From assembly GCF_000020485.1 (NCBI RefSeq), contig NC_011899.1, forward strand, positions 1,768,501 to 1,832,500: a DNA stretch of 64,000 nucleotides. The letters run 5' to 3'. Origin of the DNA: Halothermothrix orenii H 168 (GTDB taxonomy: Bacteria > Bacillota > Halanaerobiia > Halanaerobiales > Halothermotrichaceae). A program made the translations under genes and the position numbers. Below, piece by piece: positions 43,792 through 52,628 of the stretch. Within the stretch, counting starts at the first letter, position 1. Every line of letters begins with the position of its first letter. Below the pieces are notes generated by a model that made no database searches, was not told where the DNA came from, and was given only the letters and a program-made list of their open reading frames with translations.

Positions 43792-43823
43792 ATCTTAAGT
43801 CTATAAGTCTATATACTTAAGAT
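43792..43823 (-). repeat. AT-rich hairpin overlapping the cheY stop codon
   Basis: ATCTTAAGT (43792-43800) and ACTTAAGAT (43815-43823) form a 9-bp stem, with an inner TATA/TATA pair. It covers the cheY stop. On the minus strand it is followed by GTTAAATT rather than a clear U run, so termination there is doubtful. Confidence 0.4.
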
Positions 43824-44170
43824 AATTTTTTTACAGCCTCGATTACCCTCTCTTCTTTAAAGGGTTTTACAATAAAATCCTTGGCCCCTGCTTCTATTGC
43901 CTCAATAATCATTTTTTGTTGCCCCATGGCACTACAGACGATTATATTGGCATCAGGGTCAATATCCTTAATGGCCCTTATTGCTTCCAGGCCATCCATA
44001 ACCGGCATGGTAATATCCATGGTCACAATATCTGGATTTAACTCCTGATACATTTCAACTGCTTCCTGACCGTTTTTAGCCTCACCCACTATTTCATAAT
44101 CATCTTTAAGGATGTTTTTAAGGTTCAACCTCATAAATGCTGCATCATCCACAATAAGTACTGTCTTCAC
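43817..44170 (-). CDS. cheY: Chemotaxis response regulator CheY
   Basis: A 117-residue single receiver domain. The acidic pair Asp8-Asp9, phospho-acceptor Asp52 (PDIVTMD), the Ser in IIVCSAMGQQK and the Lys in FIVKPFK are all present, so it should be phosphorylated by CheA and bind FliM/FliY. No output domain exists. The GTG at 44168-44170 is chosen because GGAGGG lies seven bases upstream. It stands between the glycan block and flgB, whereas Bacillus has cheY next to fliY; cheA is not in the window. Confidence 0.92.
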   Translation of the reverse strand: MKTVLIVDDAAFMRLNLKNILKDDYEIVGEAKNGQEAVEMYQELNPDIVTMDITMPVMDGLEAIRAIKDIDPDANIIVCSAMGQQKMIIEAIEAGAKDFIVKPFKEERVIEAVKKLS

Positions 44171-44272
44171 CAACCGACCCTCCTTTTGTCTTTTTATCCT
44201 AATTCTACTTTTTATTTCTCTATAATTCGTCCAATTCCTGCAAAAAAATTAAGTTTTAAGATAATAATATTA

Positions 44273-44312
44273 AAGACCCAACTTATATTTTGTGTATAAA
44301 GTCCCGGGTCTT
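44273..44312 (-). terminator. Probable terminator at the end of the glycan block
   Basis: AAGACCC (44273-44279) pairs with GGGTCTT (44306-44312), and an inner stem ACTTATA/TATAAAGT extends it. On the minus strand TTAATATTATT follows. The U run is interrupted, so efficiency is uncertain, but it lies just after the last glycan gene. Confidence 0.45.
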
Positions 44313-44326
44313 CTGGATGAGGTTGT

Positions 44327-45508
44327 CTATATTAAATCAAAATCTATGTCATAGAATTCTTTCTTTAAATTTATCTTATTATTAGATAAATAATCCTCAA
44401 TTATATTAATAATTTTTTTGGATGTATTTCCGGCCCCATATGGATTATTAATGTTGTTAAGTTTTTTTCTAAATCTACTACTGTTTATTACATCTAATGA
44501 TTTAACTATATTTTTTTTCACAGGATCACAATCTATTACTGATTCAGCTTTAACCCTTCCTTTCTGCCTATCACCAATATTTATCGTAGGCACTTGAAAA
44601 CTTGGAGCCTCTAAAATACCACTGGAAGAATTACCAACTATACACCAGCTATGCCTTAATAAACTTAAATATGTTTTTACGGGTAAAGATGTAAACGAAT
44701 AGGCCTTTTCTTGTCCCTCAACAAAACTATCTATCATCTGATTAATGATTCTTCCTCCATTATCAGAATTTGCCTTAATAAATATTTTAACAAGATTTTT
44801 ATTATAGGAATTTAAAGCATCTAATAATTCACTGAATTGTTTATGAACTGTTTGCTTTTCAAGGGTTACAGGATGAAAGACCACTAAAAAGTATTTGTCC
44901 AGCAGGTTAATATTTAGTTTTCTTTCCAGATCTTCTTTAGAATAGAAGTTTAAATTTAAAATGTTTTCTACCCCTAAAGCCCCTACGTTAAAAACTCTAT
45001 CCGGCTCTTCACCTAACTGTATTACTCTTTTCCTGTATTCTTCTGTTGATGTAAAATGTAAATAAGCCATTTTTGTCATACAATGACGAAATGAATCATC
45101 AAATGCTCCCTGGGTAAGCTCTCCCCCGTGAATGTGGGCTACTGGAATTTTAGATACTGTTGCTGCCGCCATAGCAGAAAAAACCTCAAATCTATCTCCA
45201 AGTATTATAATTAAATCAGGGTTTAACCTTTGATATGCCTCCGAAAAACTAATCAAAGTTAAACCCATTGATTTAGAAACTCCAACAGGAGTGTCAGAGC
45301 TCAACAATATTTCTATTTTTTCATCAATTTTAAAACCATCATCTTCAATATATCTATAAGTGAGTCCAAATTCTGGAGATAAATGCATACCCGTAACAAT
45401 TATCTGTAATTCAAGCAGATTTGATTCATTAATTCTTTTTATTAATGGTCTTAAAAGGCCATATTCAGCTCTTGTTCCAGTAACAACACATACTTTCTTT
45501 TTTATCAT
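44327..45508 (-). CDS. neuC: Hydrolysing UDP-N-acetyl sugar 2-epimerase (NeuC/LegG type)
   Basis: A 393-residue GT-B-fold enzyme that hydrolyses a UDP-HexNAc and inverts C2, releasing a free ManNAc-type sugar for the synthase. Motifs: VVTGTRAEYGLLRPLI at the N-terminus, IILGDRFEVFSAMAAA and HIHGGELTQGAFDDSFRH (about residues 95-145), and GNSSSGILEAPSF near 288-300. The HGGE-D-R pattern is that of NeuC rather than WecB. With LegB, LegC and NeuD in the same run, its substrate is probably UDP-2,4-diacetamido-trideoxyglucose, giving the legionaminic precursor. It overlaps neuB by four bases. Confidence 0.9.
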   Translation of the reverse strand: MIKKKVCVVTGTRAEYGLLRPLIKRINESNLLELQIIVTGMHLSPEFGLTYRYIEDDGFKIDEKIEILLSSDTPVGVSKSMGLTLISFSEAYQRLNPDLIIILGDRFEVFSAMAAATVSKIPVAHIHGGELTQGAFDDSFRHCMTKMAYLHFTSTEEYRKRVIQLGEEPDRVFNVGALGVENILNLNFYSKEDLERKLNINLLDKYFLVVFHPVTLEKQTVHKQFSELLDALNSYNKNLVKIFIKANSDNGGRIINQMIDSFVEGQEKAYSFTSLPVKTYLSLLRHSWCIVGNSSSGILEAPSFQVPTINIGDRQKGRVKAESVIDCDPVKKNIVKSLDVINSSRFRKKLNNINNPYGAGNTSKKIINIIEDYLSNNKINLKKEFYDIDFDLI

Positions 45509-46500
45509 AACTCAATCAACTCATCCTTTTTATAATCTCTTTTAGCGACTTTCCCAATAATTTGATCCCAATACATGGGACTTATACCATTCCCTGGTCT
45601 CTTAACTGTTAAATTACCTTCAGTAAATCTTTCTCCTTTTCTAATGCTGTGAGCAGCAACAATACTTTTCCTAACAATATCCTTATTTTTAATTTCAGAT
45701 TTAGAAGGTTTTTTAATACCATCCCCTAGAGCTTTCTCAATATTCCTTATAAATTCTATCATTATTTTAAGTTCTTCTGGCTCCAGGCTAGCTTTATGAT
45801 CAGGGCCCTCCATATCCCTATCCAAAGTAAAGTGTTTTTCAATTACCTCAGCCCCTAAGGCCACTGCTGCAATAGGAACTTCAATCCCCCTGGTGTGATC
45901 AGAATAACCTACTTTTACTTTAAATGCATTTTGTATAGTTTGCATTGCCTTTAAATTAACGTCTTCTATAGGGGTTGGATATTCTGTATTACAGTGTAAG
46001 ACTGTTATATCATTTACACCCTGGTCTTTGAGAACATCCAGGGCAACTTCTATCTCTGATAAATTGGACATTCCAGTAGACATAATAACTTTCTTTTTGA
46101 GGTGCCCGATCTTTCTTAAGTAAGGAAGGTTAGTTATTTCTCCAGAAGGTATCTTCCAGATTTCCATCCCCAAATTAGCTAATAAGTCAATACTCTCTAA
46201 ATCAAAGGGTGAAGACATAAATATGATATTTTTCCTGTCACAGTATTCCTTCAGTGCTCTAAAATCATTTACAGTAAACTCTAATTTTTTTAACATTGTA
46301 TATTGAGACTCATCTTTCCCTACCATTTCTTTTTGATAGTCTGCTTTTCTAGCTATTTTGGAGGCAAGTTTATCTGCCCTGAAGGTCTGAAATTTTATTG
46401 CATCAGCCCCGGCCCATACAGCTTTGTCTATTAATTCTTTAGCTAACTTAATGTCACCATTATGATTTACACCAGCTTCAGCAATAACAAAGACACCCAT
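45505..46500 (-). CDS. neuB: Nonulosonic acid synthase (NeuB/LegI type)
   Basis: A 331-residue synthase that condenses phosphoenolpyruvate with a ManNAc-type sugar to a nine-carbon nonulosonic acid. The TIM barrel (about residues 1-245) has VIAEAGVNHNGDIKLAKELI, GADAIKFQTF, HCNTEYPTP and HFTLDRDMEGPDH; the C-terminal SAF/antifreeze-like domain (about 270-331) has RKSIVAAHSIRKGERFT. All are typical of NeuB/LegI. It lies between the NeuD-type acetyltransferase and NeuC. Confidence 0.92.
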   Translation of the reverse strand: MGVFVIAEAGVNHNGDIKLAKELIDKAVWAGADAIKFQTFRADKLASKIARKADYQKEMVGKDESQYTMLKKLEFTVNDFRALKEYCDRKNIIFMSSPFDLESIDLLANLGMEIWKIPSGEITNLPYLRKIGHLKKKVIMSTGMSNLSEIEVALDVLKDQGVNDITVLHCNTEYPTPIEDVNLKAMQTIQNAFKVKVGYSDHTRGIEVPIAAVALGAEVIEKHFTLDRDMEGPDHKASLEPEELKIMIEFIRNIEKALGDGIKKPSKSEIKNKDIVRKSIVAAHSIRKGERFTEGNLTVKRPGNGISPMYWDQIIGKVAKRDYKKDELIEL

Positions 46501-46502
46501 TT

Positions 46503-47132
46503 TTATCTCTCCTTACAGGGGACTCCAAATGCTTTTTTATTATCACCAATGTCGTTAACTACTACACTACCAGCTCCAATTATAGTGTCACTGCCAATTG
46601 TTATACCCTGAATAACACTGGTACCTATACCAATCCATGTCCTTTTCCCCACTTTAACATTACCAGCCAGTGCTACATCGGGGGATATATGAACATAGTC
46701 ATCAATAACATTATCATGTTCCACAATGCTACCTGTATTTATAATACAGTGCTTTCCTATGTGGGTACAACTATTAATAACAGCATTAGCCATTACAACA
46801 GTTCCTTCTCCAATTTTAACACTACTGGAAATGATAGCTTCGGGATGGATTGCTGTATAATATTTAACTTGATAAGATTTTGCTATATTCTCCCTGACCA
46901 GGTTGTCACCAATAGCTATAATGAAGTATGTATTGTGATCATCTATTTTATTTATTTCATCTAATGTTCCCAGAACAGGTATATCTAAATAATATACTTC
47001 TTTAGTTTCAAAATTATCATCTAAAAATCCTTTAATTTTTATATCTTCTCCTAAATCTTTTCGTCTTTGTAATATTATATCAGCCACAACTTTTCCATGA
47101 CCACCAGCACCAATAATTATTATGTTTTTCAT
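46503..47132 (-). CDS. NeuD-family sugar acyltransferase (LegH/PglD-like)
   Basis: A 209-residue left-handed beta-helix acetyltransferase. Residues 1-75 form a Rossmann-type half starting NIIIIGAGGHGKVVADIIL, and the hexapeptide repeats fill about 95-205 (VKIGEGTVVMANAVINSCTHIGKHCIINTGSIVEHD, split by short turns). PglD/LegH enzymes acetylate the 4-amino group of UDP-4-amino sugar with acetyl-CoA; NeuD enzymes act on sialic acid. In this run the former role, after LegC, fits best, and His in EHDNVIDD is the likely catalytic base. Confidence 0.85.
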   Translation of the reverse strand: MKNIIIIGAGGHGKVVADIILQRRKDLGEDIKIKGFLDDNFETKEVYYLDIPVLGTLDEINKIDDHNTYFIIAIGDNLVRENIAKSYQVKYYTAIHPEAIISSSVKIGEGTVVMANAVINSCTHIGKHCIINTGSIVEHDNVIDDYVHISPDVALAGNVKVGKRTWIGIGTSVIQGITIGSDTIIGAGSVVVNDIGDNKKAFGVPCKER

Positions 47133-47143
47133 TCTAAACCGCC

Positions 47144-48319
47144 TTATTTCTTAAAGCCTTTTAATTTGTCTATAACCTGCAAGACCTGCTCTTTTTTCAA
47201 ATTAGTACTACAGGGTATGTTAATCAAATTATTAACATAATATCTAGCCTTTTCTATTTTATAGGCGAAGTAGTTTTTATAGGGTTTTTGCTTACTGACA
47301 AGCCCCCAGAGAGGTCTTGTTTGTATCCCAACACTATTAAGTTTATGTAATAGTTCATCTCTATTAAGTCCATATTTTTCAGAATTGACAATTAAGGAAT
47401 AAAACCAATAATTGGGCCTCGTTCCCTCGTTAAAGGGCAAAAGCTCTAACCCTTCAATATTGTTAATCTCTTTTTTATATAGATGATAATTTTCTTTTTT
47501 TATTTTAACAAAATCCTCAATTTTGTCAATTTGACTTGTCCCCAAAGCAGCAGCTATATTGGTAAGGCGATAGTTGTAACCTATCTCATCATGTTTAAAA
47601 TAAAGGGGGTCTGTTTTGGCCTGAGTAGATAAAAAGCGAGCTTTATTCACTAATTTTTTATCCTTAGCAACAATCATTCCCCCTCCACCAGTCGTTAGTA
47701 TCTTGTTAGCATTAAATGAAAACACTCCTAAATCCCCGATTGTTCCCGTATGTTTCCCTTTATATTTACCACTGATATAAAATGAACCTAAAGATTCAGC
47801 GGCATCTTCCAATACTTTTAACCTGTATCTACCAGCTATTTTCATAACCCGTTCCATATCAATGGGGTTACCAAAAATATGAGTGACAGTTAACACTTTT
47901 ATAATTCTCTTGCTTTTTTTATTTAATAAACCCTTATCAGTTATTTCACAGTGACTATCAAGAAATTCTTCAAGTTTATCCAGGTCCATATTTAAAGTAT
48001 CGTCACAGTCCATAAATACAGGATGGGCTCCCAGATAAGTTATGGGGTTAACTGTAGCAATGAAGGTCACGGTAGGAACGATTACTTCGTCCCCGGGTTT
48101 AACCCCTAACAATTGATAACCGAGATGAAGAGCTCCCGTGCCACTCTGCACTCCAACGGCTTCTTCAACTCTTACATATTTAGCCACTTTATCCTCAAAT
48201 TCTTTTATAAATCTTCCCCCCGTTGAAACCCACCCCGTTTCAATACACTCTTTTAAGTTATCAAGTATATCTAAAGATAGATTAGGTACTGATAACGGAA
48301 TATTTAGTTTGTCTTCCAT
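47144..48319 (-). CDS. legC: LegC-family PLP aminotransferase
   Basis: A 391-residue DegT/DnrJ/EryC1-type aminotransferase that puts an amino group on C4 of a UDP-4-keto sugar. PLP binding is shown by VQSGTGALHLGY, the EDAAESLGSFY aspartate and the Schiff-base Lys in FSFNANKILTTGGGG near residue 200. The opening IPLSVPNLSLDILDNLKECIETGWVSTGG follows the LegC subgroup. GAGGAG precedes the ATG. The gene overlaps the end of the upstream dehydratase gene by 38 bases. Confidence 0.88.
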   Translation of the reverse strand: MEDKLNIPLSVPNLSLDILDNLKECIETGWVSTGGRFIKEFEDKVAKYVRVEEAVGVQSGTGALHLGYQLLGVKPGDEVIVPTVTFIATVNPITYLGAHPVFMDCDDTLNMDLDKLEEFLDSHCEITDKGLLNKKSKRIIKVLTVTHIFGNPIDMERVMKIAGRYRLKVLEDAAESLGSFYISGKYKGKHTGTIGDLGVFSFNANKILTTGGGGMIVAKDKKLVNKARFLSTQAKTDPLYFKHDEIGYNYRLTNIAAALGTSQIDKIEDFVKIKKENYHLYKKEINNIEGLELLPFNEGTRPNYWFYSLIVNSEKYGLNRDELLHKLNSVGIQTRPLWGLVSKQKPYKNYFAYKIEKARYYVNNLINIPCSTNLKKEQVLQVIDKLKGFKK

Positions 48320-49745
48320 CTATATTCTCCTCACTATAACTATTGTCTTTATAAGTAGGTACCAATTCTTTAAGCTTTTTTACCAGTTTTTTTCTGTCAA
48401 AAGACATCAAATATCGTTTTAAATCCTGTAAACCTTTTTCTATATCTACATTTTCTTCTCTTATCTTTGCAATATATATTTTTTTATTCTGTGTCTTTTC
48501 ACAAGAGTTAATATCATGCATAAGTTCTTCATGTAATTTTTCACCAGGCCTTAAACCAGTAATTTTTATATTAATATCCCTACCCAGGGTTAAACCTGAC
48601 AACTCAATCATCTTTTTAGCTAAATCTATTATTTTAACAGGTTCACCCATATCCAGAACAAAAACTTCTCCCCCTTTACCTATAAAACCAGCTTCAAGGA
48701 CAAGTTGGACAGCTTCCGGTATGGTCATAAAGTAACGGGTTGCCTCTTCATGGGTAACTGTTAAATCTTTACCCTCTTTAATTAAAGTTTTAAATAAAGG
48801 TACCACACTGCCATTACTTCCTAAGACATTTCCAAATCTTACTGCCATGTACTGGGTTTTAGAATATTTATTGATCTTCTCCAACATAATTTCTGATAAA
48901 CGTTTAGTAGCCCCCATAACATTGGTAGGATTAACGGCTTTATCAGTTGATATTAAAACGAACTTTTCCACTCCATATTTGTCAGAAAGATCCAGCAGGT
49001 TTTTAGTACCAAAAACATTATTTTTTATAGCTTCATCTATATTTTTTTCCATTAATGGTACATGTTTGTGGGCTGCAGCATGGAATACAAGCTGAGGTTT
49101 GTAATAGTTAAATAAATATTCTAATTTGCTTTTTTCCCTTATATTACATATTTCTAAACTGACATTTAAATTATAATGTCTTTTTAAAAATAGATTTAAA
49201 AAATAGAGTTCATTTTCATTTATGTCTAATATTATTAACTCCCGGGGATCATATTTAGCAATCTGGCGACAAAGTTCACTTCCTATTGATCCAGCAGCCC
49301 CAGTAACCAACACCTTTTTATGATTGATATATTTATAGATGTTATCACTATTAATTTTTACAGGCTCTCTACCTAATAAATCTTCTACCCTTACTTCTCT
49401 CAATTGTTTAGTGAAAGGTTCTTCCATAAGTAACTCTTGAAGGGTTGGTAAAACTTTTATCCCAATTTGAAATTTCTTTGTGTTTTGGTATATTTTTTCT
49501 AATCCAGCACGGTCAATTTCTGTAGTGGCTACTATAACTTCATCAACACTGTATTGATCAATATAAAAGGAAATATTATCATGATGACCTAAAACTTTAT
49601 AGCCATGAATGCTTGTCCCATGCTTATTAATATCAGCGTCTAAAAAACCAATTATATTATAATTATAGCTCTCGTTATTTTTTAAAATTTCCTCAAGAAC
49701 AAGCTTACCGGCACTTCCAGCTCCTATAATTAATAAATTTTTCAT
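48282..49745 (-). CDS. legB: UDP-GlcNAc 4,6-dehydratase (LegB/CapD-type, without membrane anchor)
   Basis: A 487-residue protein with an N-terminal CoA-binding-like Rossmann domain (about residues 1-125, NLLIIGAGSAGKLVLEEIL) and a short-chain dehydrogenase domain (about 140-430) with VLVTGAAGSIGSELCRQI, HAAAHKHVPLME and ISTDKAVNPTNVMGATKR. The STDK motif is that of WbpM/PglF/FlaA1 dehydratases. Those usually have four N-terminal membrane helices; this one starts directly at the first Rossmann fold, so it is probably soluble. It makes the 4-keto-6-deoxy sugar used by LegC. ATG 49743-49745 has AAAGGTGA upstream. Confidence 0.87.
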   Translation of the reverse strand: MKNLLIIGAGSAGKLVLEEILKNNESYNYNIIGFLDADINKHGTSIHGYKVLGHHDNISFYIDQYSVDEVIVATTEIDRAGLEKIYQNTKKFQIGIKVLPTLQELLMEEPFTKQLREVRVEDLLGREPVKINSDNIYKYINHKKVLVTGAAGSIGSELCRQIAKYDPRELIILDINENELYFLNLFLKRHYNLNVSLEICNIREKSKLEYLFNYYKPQLVFHAAAHKHVPLMEKNIDEAIKNNVFGTKNLLDLSDKYGVEKFVLISTDKAVNPTNVMGATKRLSEIMLEKINKYSKTQYMAVRFGNVLGSNGSVVPLFKTLIKEGKDLTVTHEEATRYFMTIPEAVQLVLEAGFIGKGGEVFVLDMGEPVKIIDLAKKMIELSGLTLGRDINIKITGLRPGEKLHEELMHDINSCEKTQNKKIYIAKIREENVDIEKGLQDLKRYLMSFDRKKLVKKLKELVPTYKDNSYSEENIDGRQTKYSVIST

Positions 49746-49784
49746 TATTATCACCTTTTCTATACCCAACCAGAGAAACTTCTA

Positions 49785-50585
49785 TTATTGACTATATATC
49801 TCTTCTTTAATTTTGTTAATAGTTTTTATATTATCTAGAAAATTTTTTTCAATAATTTTAAGGGTCTTATCGTCTAAATTTAGCTGGGTGCAATTAGAAT
49901 TTATAGAAACAATTTCAGGGTTTTGATCCAGGTAGTCAATTACATCATATAATTTTATAACATTTTTAAAGGGAACATTTTTATATATGTTGTTTAGCAA
50001 AACATAATCTTCTATGTAATCCAGTGTTAGTCTATAATCAGGCCTTCTTAAGAATTGATCTACTTCAATAGTTTTTATATTAAATAATTCCGGTCTATCA
50101 ATTAAAGGGCCCCAGATTTCTGTGTCGACAATGTTTTTCACTGCACAGATAGTCTCTAAGGCCTTTACTTTCATCCCATATGTAGCACACCCTAGAGGTA
50201 AACCCTTCAATTTTATGTAATCATAATTGTTTCTTTTAAATTCATCAACTATACGGTTAGAATAATAGATAGTAAAGAGGGGATTATCAGCAGTTATGCC
50301 TACGATATAGTCCATACTATACAATTGGGATGCCGATAAAAGCCTTTGTAATACATCTTCTTCACTGCCATTAAAATAGTAAATGTCATTCTTTTTAGCA
50401 ATATCTATAAGGGGTTTATCTTGAGGGTTTGTTGATGTACATAAAACTATTTCTGATATATCATCAACTTCTTTAGCCCTGTCAATAATACGTTCAATGA
50501 CCTTTTTACCATTTAAGTCCTTTAAAATTTTAAACGGTAACCTGCTTGATTTTAAACGGGCTGTTATTAGAAAACCTATTTTCAC
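49785..50585 (-). CDS. SpsF-like cytidylyltransferase-family protein
   Basis: A 266-residue nucleotidyltransferase of the SpsF type (spore coat polysaccharide F), with GFLITARLKSSRLPFKILKDLNGKKVIERII at the start and GITADNPLF, the nucleotide-binding aspartate region, near residue 98. Canonical CMP-nonulosonate synthetases carry ARGGSKxIPxKN; here this reads ARLKSSRLPFKIL, so the activated sugar is uncertain. In this run it is the only candidate for loading a nonulosonic acid onto CMP. It follows the SpsE-like synthase by three bases. Confidence 0.78.
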   Translation of the reverse strand: MKIGFLITARLKSSRLPFKILKDLNGKKVIERIIDRAKEVDDISEIVLCTSTNPQDKPLIDIAKKNDIYYFNGSEEDVLQRLLSASQLYSMDYIVGITADNPLFTIYYSNRIVDEFKRNNYDYIKLKGLPLGCATYGMKVKALETICAVKNIVDTEIWGPLIDRPELFNIKTIEVDQFLRRPDYRLTLDYIEDYVLLNNIYKNVPFKNVIKLYDVIDYLDQNPEIVSINSNCTQLNLDDKTLKIIEKNFLDNIKTINKIKEEIYSQ

Positions 50586-50588
50586 GTA

Positions 50589-51641
50589 TTAATCCTCCAA
50601 TCCTCCAGTTAAATCAGAGTATGATTGTTTATTAAATCTGTACTTTACTTTGGAAAAATCTATAATTTCATCTTTATCAATATCCTGGTAAGCCTCAATT
50701 CCAAGCAAATTAATAAACATTTTCTGGGGAACAGGGGACTCTTCTTCTGTTCTTTTAAAACAAAGGTTACTAAAGGTGAGTTTTTCACCTTTTTTTATGG
50801 GACGACGGGCTACAATAGCCTTTTTCATAGGACCTGTATTCCCATATTTTAATTCACTGTCTGACATTGAAAGAGATCCATCCCCTAAAACAGTAAGGTA
50901 CAACTCCATTTTATCTTTAATTTGTTTCATTTGCTTTTTACCCACCGCGGCATGATAGTCTATTCTTTTAACCCCATAGTCAGGGGTATAATGTTTTTCC
51001 AGGATATTAATTCCCATAGCGGCTGCCATCACTGAAATATCTACGTTATATTTGTCATCATAGGCAGTATGATCAGCGTAACCTACTGGCAAGTTGAATA
51101 AATTTTTTAGCTTTTGCATTTTAGCCAGGTTAATTTGAGTATAATCAGTTGGATAGGATTGAAAACCATACATTAATATAATATCTTCTTTGCCTCTTTG
51201 TTTCAAGAAATTGACGGCATACTCAATCTCATCCAGAGTTGAACCACCAATTCCTAAGATGACGCTATTTGGAAAATCTCTGGCTTCTTCTAATAAAAAA
51301 TAATCATTAAGGGAAGAGGCGTGTATCTCTATTCCCTTCAAGTCACGATGATATTTTTTTATAAATTTTAATGAGTCCAAATCATCACAAAGGGCTATCA
51401 TATCAAGCCCTTTTTGTTTTGAATAATTAATAATCTCATCCCATTCCTTTTCAGTAAAAATCCATTCTTTTATTTTTTTAATTAAAGGGTGTTTATTTTG
51501 TAAATAACTCTCTGGATTTAATAACAAATGAAATTTAACTGCCTGGAGACCTATTTCAGCAATGTCATCAATCATTCTTTTTAAATAATGGATGTCACCT
51601 TGATGATTATAAGCTGTCTCACCGATGATATAGGGTTTCAT
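50589..51641 (-). CDS. Second NeuB-type synthase (SpsE-like)
   Basis: A 350-residue PEP-condensing synthase with the same layout as NeuB but clearly divergent. The barrel starts YIIGETAYNHQGDIHYLKRMIDDI and has GYADHTAYDD and NILEKHYTPDYGVKRIDYHAA; the SAF domain has KKAIVARRPIKKGEKLTFSNL (about 270-292). The pairing with an SpsF-like gene mirrors the spsE-spsF pair of Bacillus. It may make a second nonulosonic acid or a seven- to nine-carbon relative for the same glycan. Confidence 0.82.
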   Translation of the reverse strand: MKPYIIGETAYNHQGDIHYLKRMIDDIAEIGLQAVKFHLLLNPESYLQNKHPLIKKIKEWIFTEKEWDEIINYSKQKGLDMIALCDDLDSLKFIKKYHRDLKGIEIHASSLNDYFLLEEARDFPNSVILGIGGSTLDEIEYAVNFLKQRGKEDIILMYGFQSYPTDYTQINLAKMQKLKNLFNLPVGYADHTAYDDKYNVDISVMAAAMGINILEKHYTPDYGVKRIDYHAAVGKKQMKQIKDKMELYLTVLGDGSLSMSDSELKYGNTGPMKKAIVARRPIKKGEKLTFSNLCFKRTEEESPVPQKMFINLLGIEAYQDIDKDEIIDFSKVKYRFNKQSYSDLTGGLED

Positions 51642-51662
51642 TAATATACCACCTCTTGAATT

Positions 51663-52595
51663 CTAGGAAAACAACAATTTATTTATCTGTTGCTTGTTTT
51701 TACCTAATCGTTGCACTAAATTTTCATGTTCTTGTTTCATTTTGTCTACCTCTTGTTTTATAGAAAAATCATTTTTATCTAATTCCATATAATCATACCC
51801 TAACTTTTGAATATAATCCAGGGTTTCCATATAAATATATTTGACTATAAATTCACTTCTATTCTTCCATCTTTCAACAGCTCTTAAATCAAAAAGTTTA
51901 TCAACATCAGAAAAAGAAGAGTTCCCAATAAAACTCTTGTTTTCATGCGACTTAGCTTCATTAATATTATAGTCTATGTTAATTCCAAGAAATCCCTCAA
52001 GTTTACTTTTTAAATACAAATCCTTTTTTATTAAATCCTCAAATCTGATAACTAGCAATTTATTAGAATTTATTTTTAATATTTTATCTATAGCCTTTTT
52101 CCAACTGGTTACTGCATGAAATACAGAATTACCAAACTTTTTAACAGCAGATAATACTGCATCTCGCGGGTCCCTGATGATATATAAAACTTTCATATCA
52201 GTATTGCTCAATATATTTTCTACATTGATTTCAACCTCAGTAACCTTATGTCCAACTACCTTATCCCCTGGTTTATGTATAGAATCTAATAAAAGTTCAT
52301 ATAATTCTTTGGCTGTTGTAAATTCTTCTGGTTTAACTTGTAACTTATAATTTGTTTTGTCCCCGAGCATCTCTAGACCAACTTTTATATAATGTAAATA
52401 TATATCTTTTTCTTTACTTGTCAACTTTTTATGGTAATTTATCACTTTAGTTTGAACTGGTTGAGATAAAAACTTGCCTGCTACTACATGAAAAATATCA
52501 CTAAACAAGGTTATTTCCTCTTGAGCGTTCAAAAAATTTGTTAAAAACGTTGTCCCACTTCTAGTCCGGCCCGTAATCAATAATTTTTGTGGCAA
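51663..52595 (-). CDS. Sulfotransferase-family protein
   Basis: A 310-residue P-loop sulfotransferase. The 5'-phosphosulfate loop LLITGRTRSGTTFLTNFL is at the N-terminus, and the 3'-phosphate site VLYIIRDPRDAVLSAVKKFGNSVFH lies near residues 135-160. Such enzymes move sulfate from PAPS to sugars or other hydroxyls. It is encoded between the FliT-like gene and the SpsE-like synthase, so a sulfated flagellar glycan is plausible. The last 50 residues form a coiled coil. TTG 52593-52595 with GGGGGA six bases upstream is the likely start. Confidence 0.82.
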   Translation of the reverse strand: MPQKLLITGRTRSGTTFLTNFLNAQEEITLFSDIFHVVAGKFLSQPVQTKVINYHKKLTSKEKDIYLHYIKVGLEMLGDKTNYKLQVKPEEFTTAKELYELLLDSIHKPGDKVVGHKVTEVEINVENILSNTDMKVLYIIRDPRDAVLSAVKKFGNSVFHAVTSWKKAIDKILKINSNKLLVIRFEDLIKKDLYLKSKLEGFLGINIDYNINEAKSHENKSFIGNSSFSDVDKLFDLRAVERWKNRSEFIVKYIYMETLDYIQKLGYDYMELDKNDFSIKQEVDKMKQEHENLVQRLGKNKQQINKLLFS

Positions 52596-52628
52596 TCTAA
52601 TTCCCCCTATTTGCAACTAAATAATATA

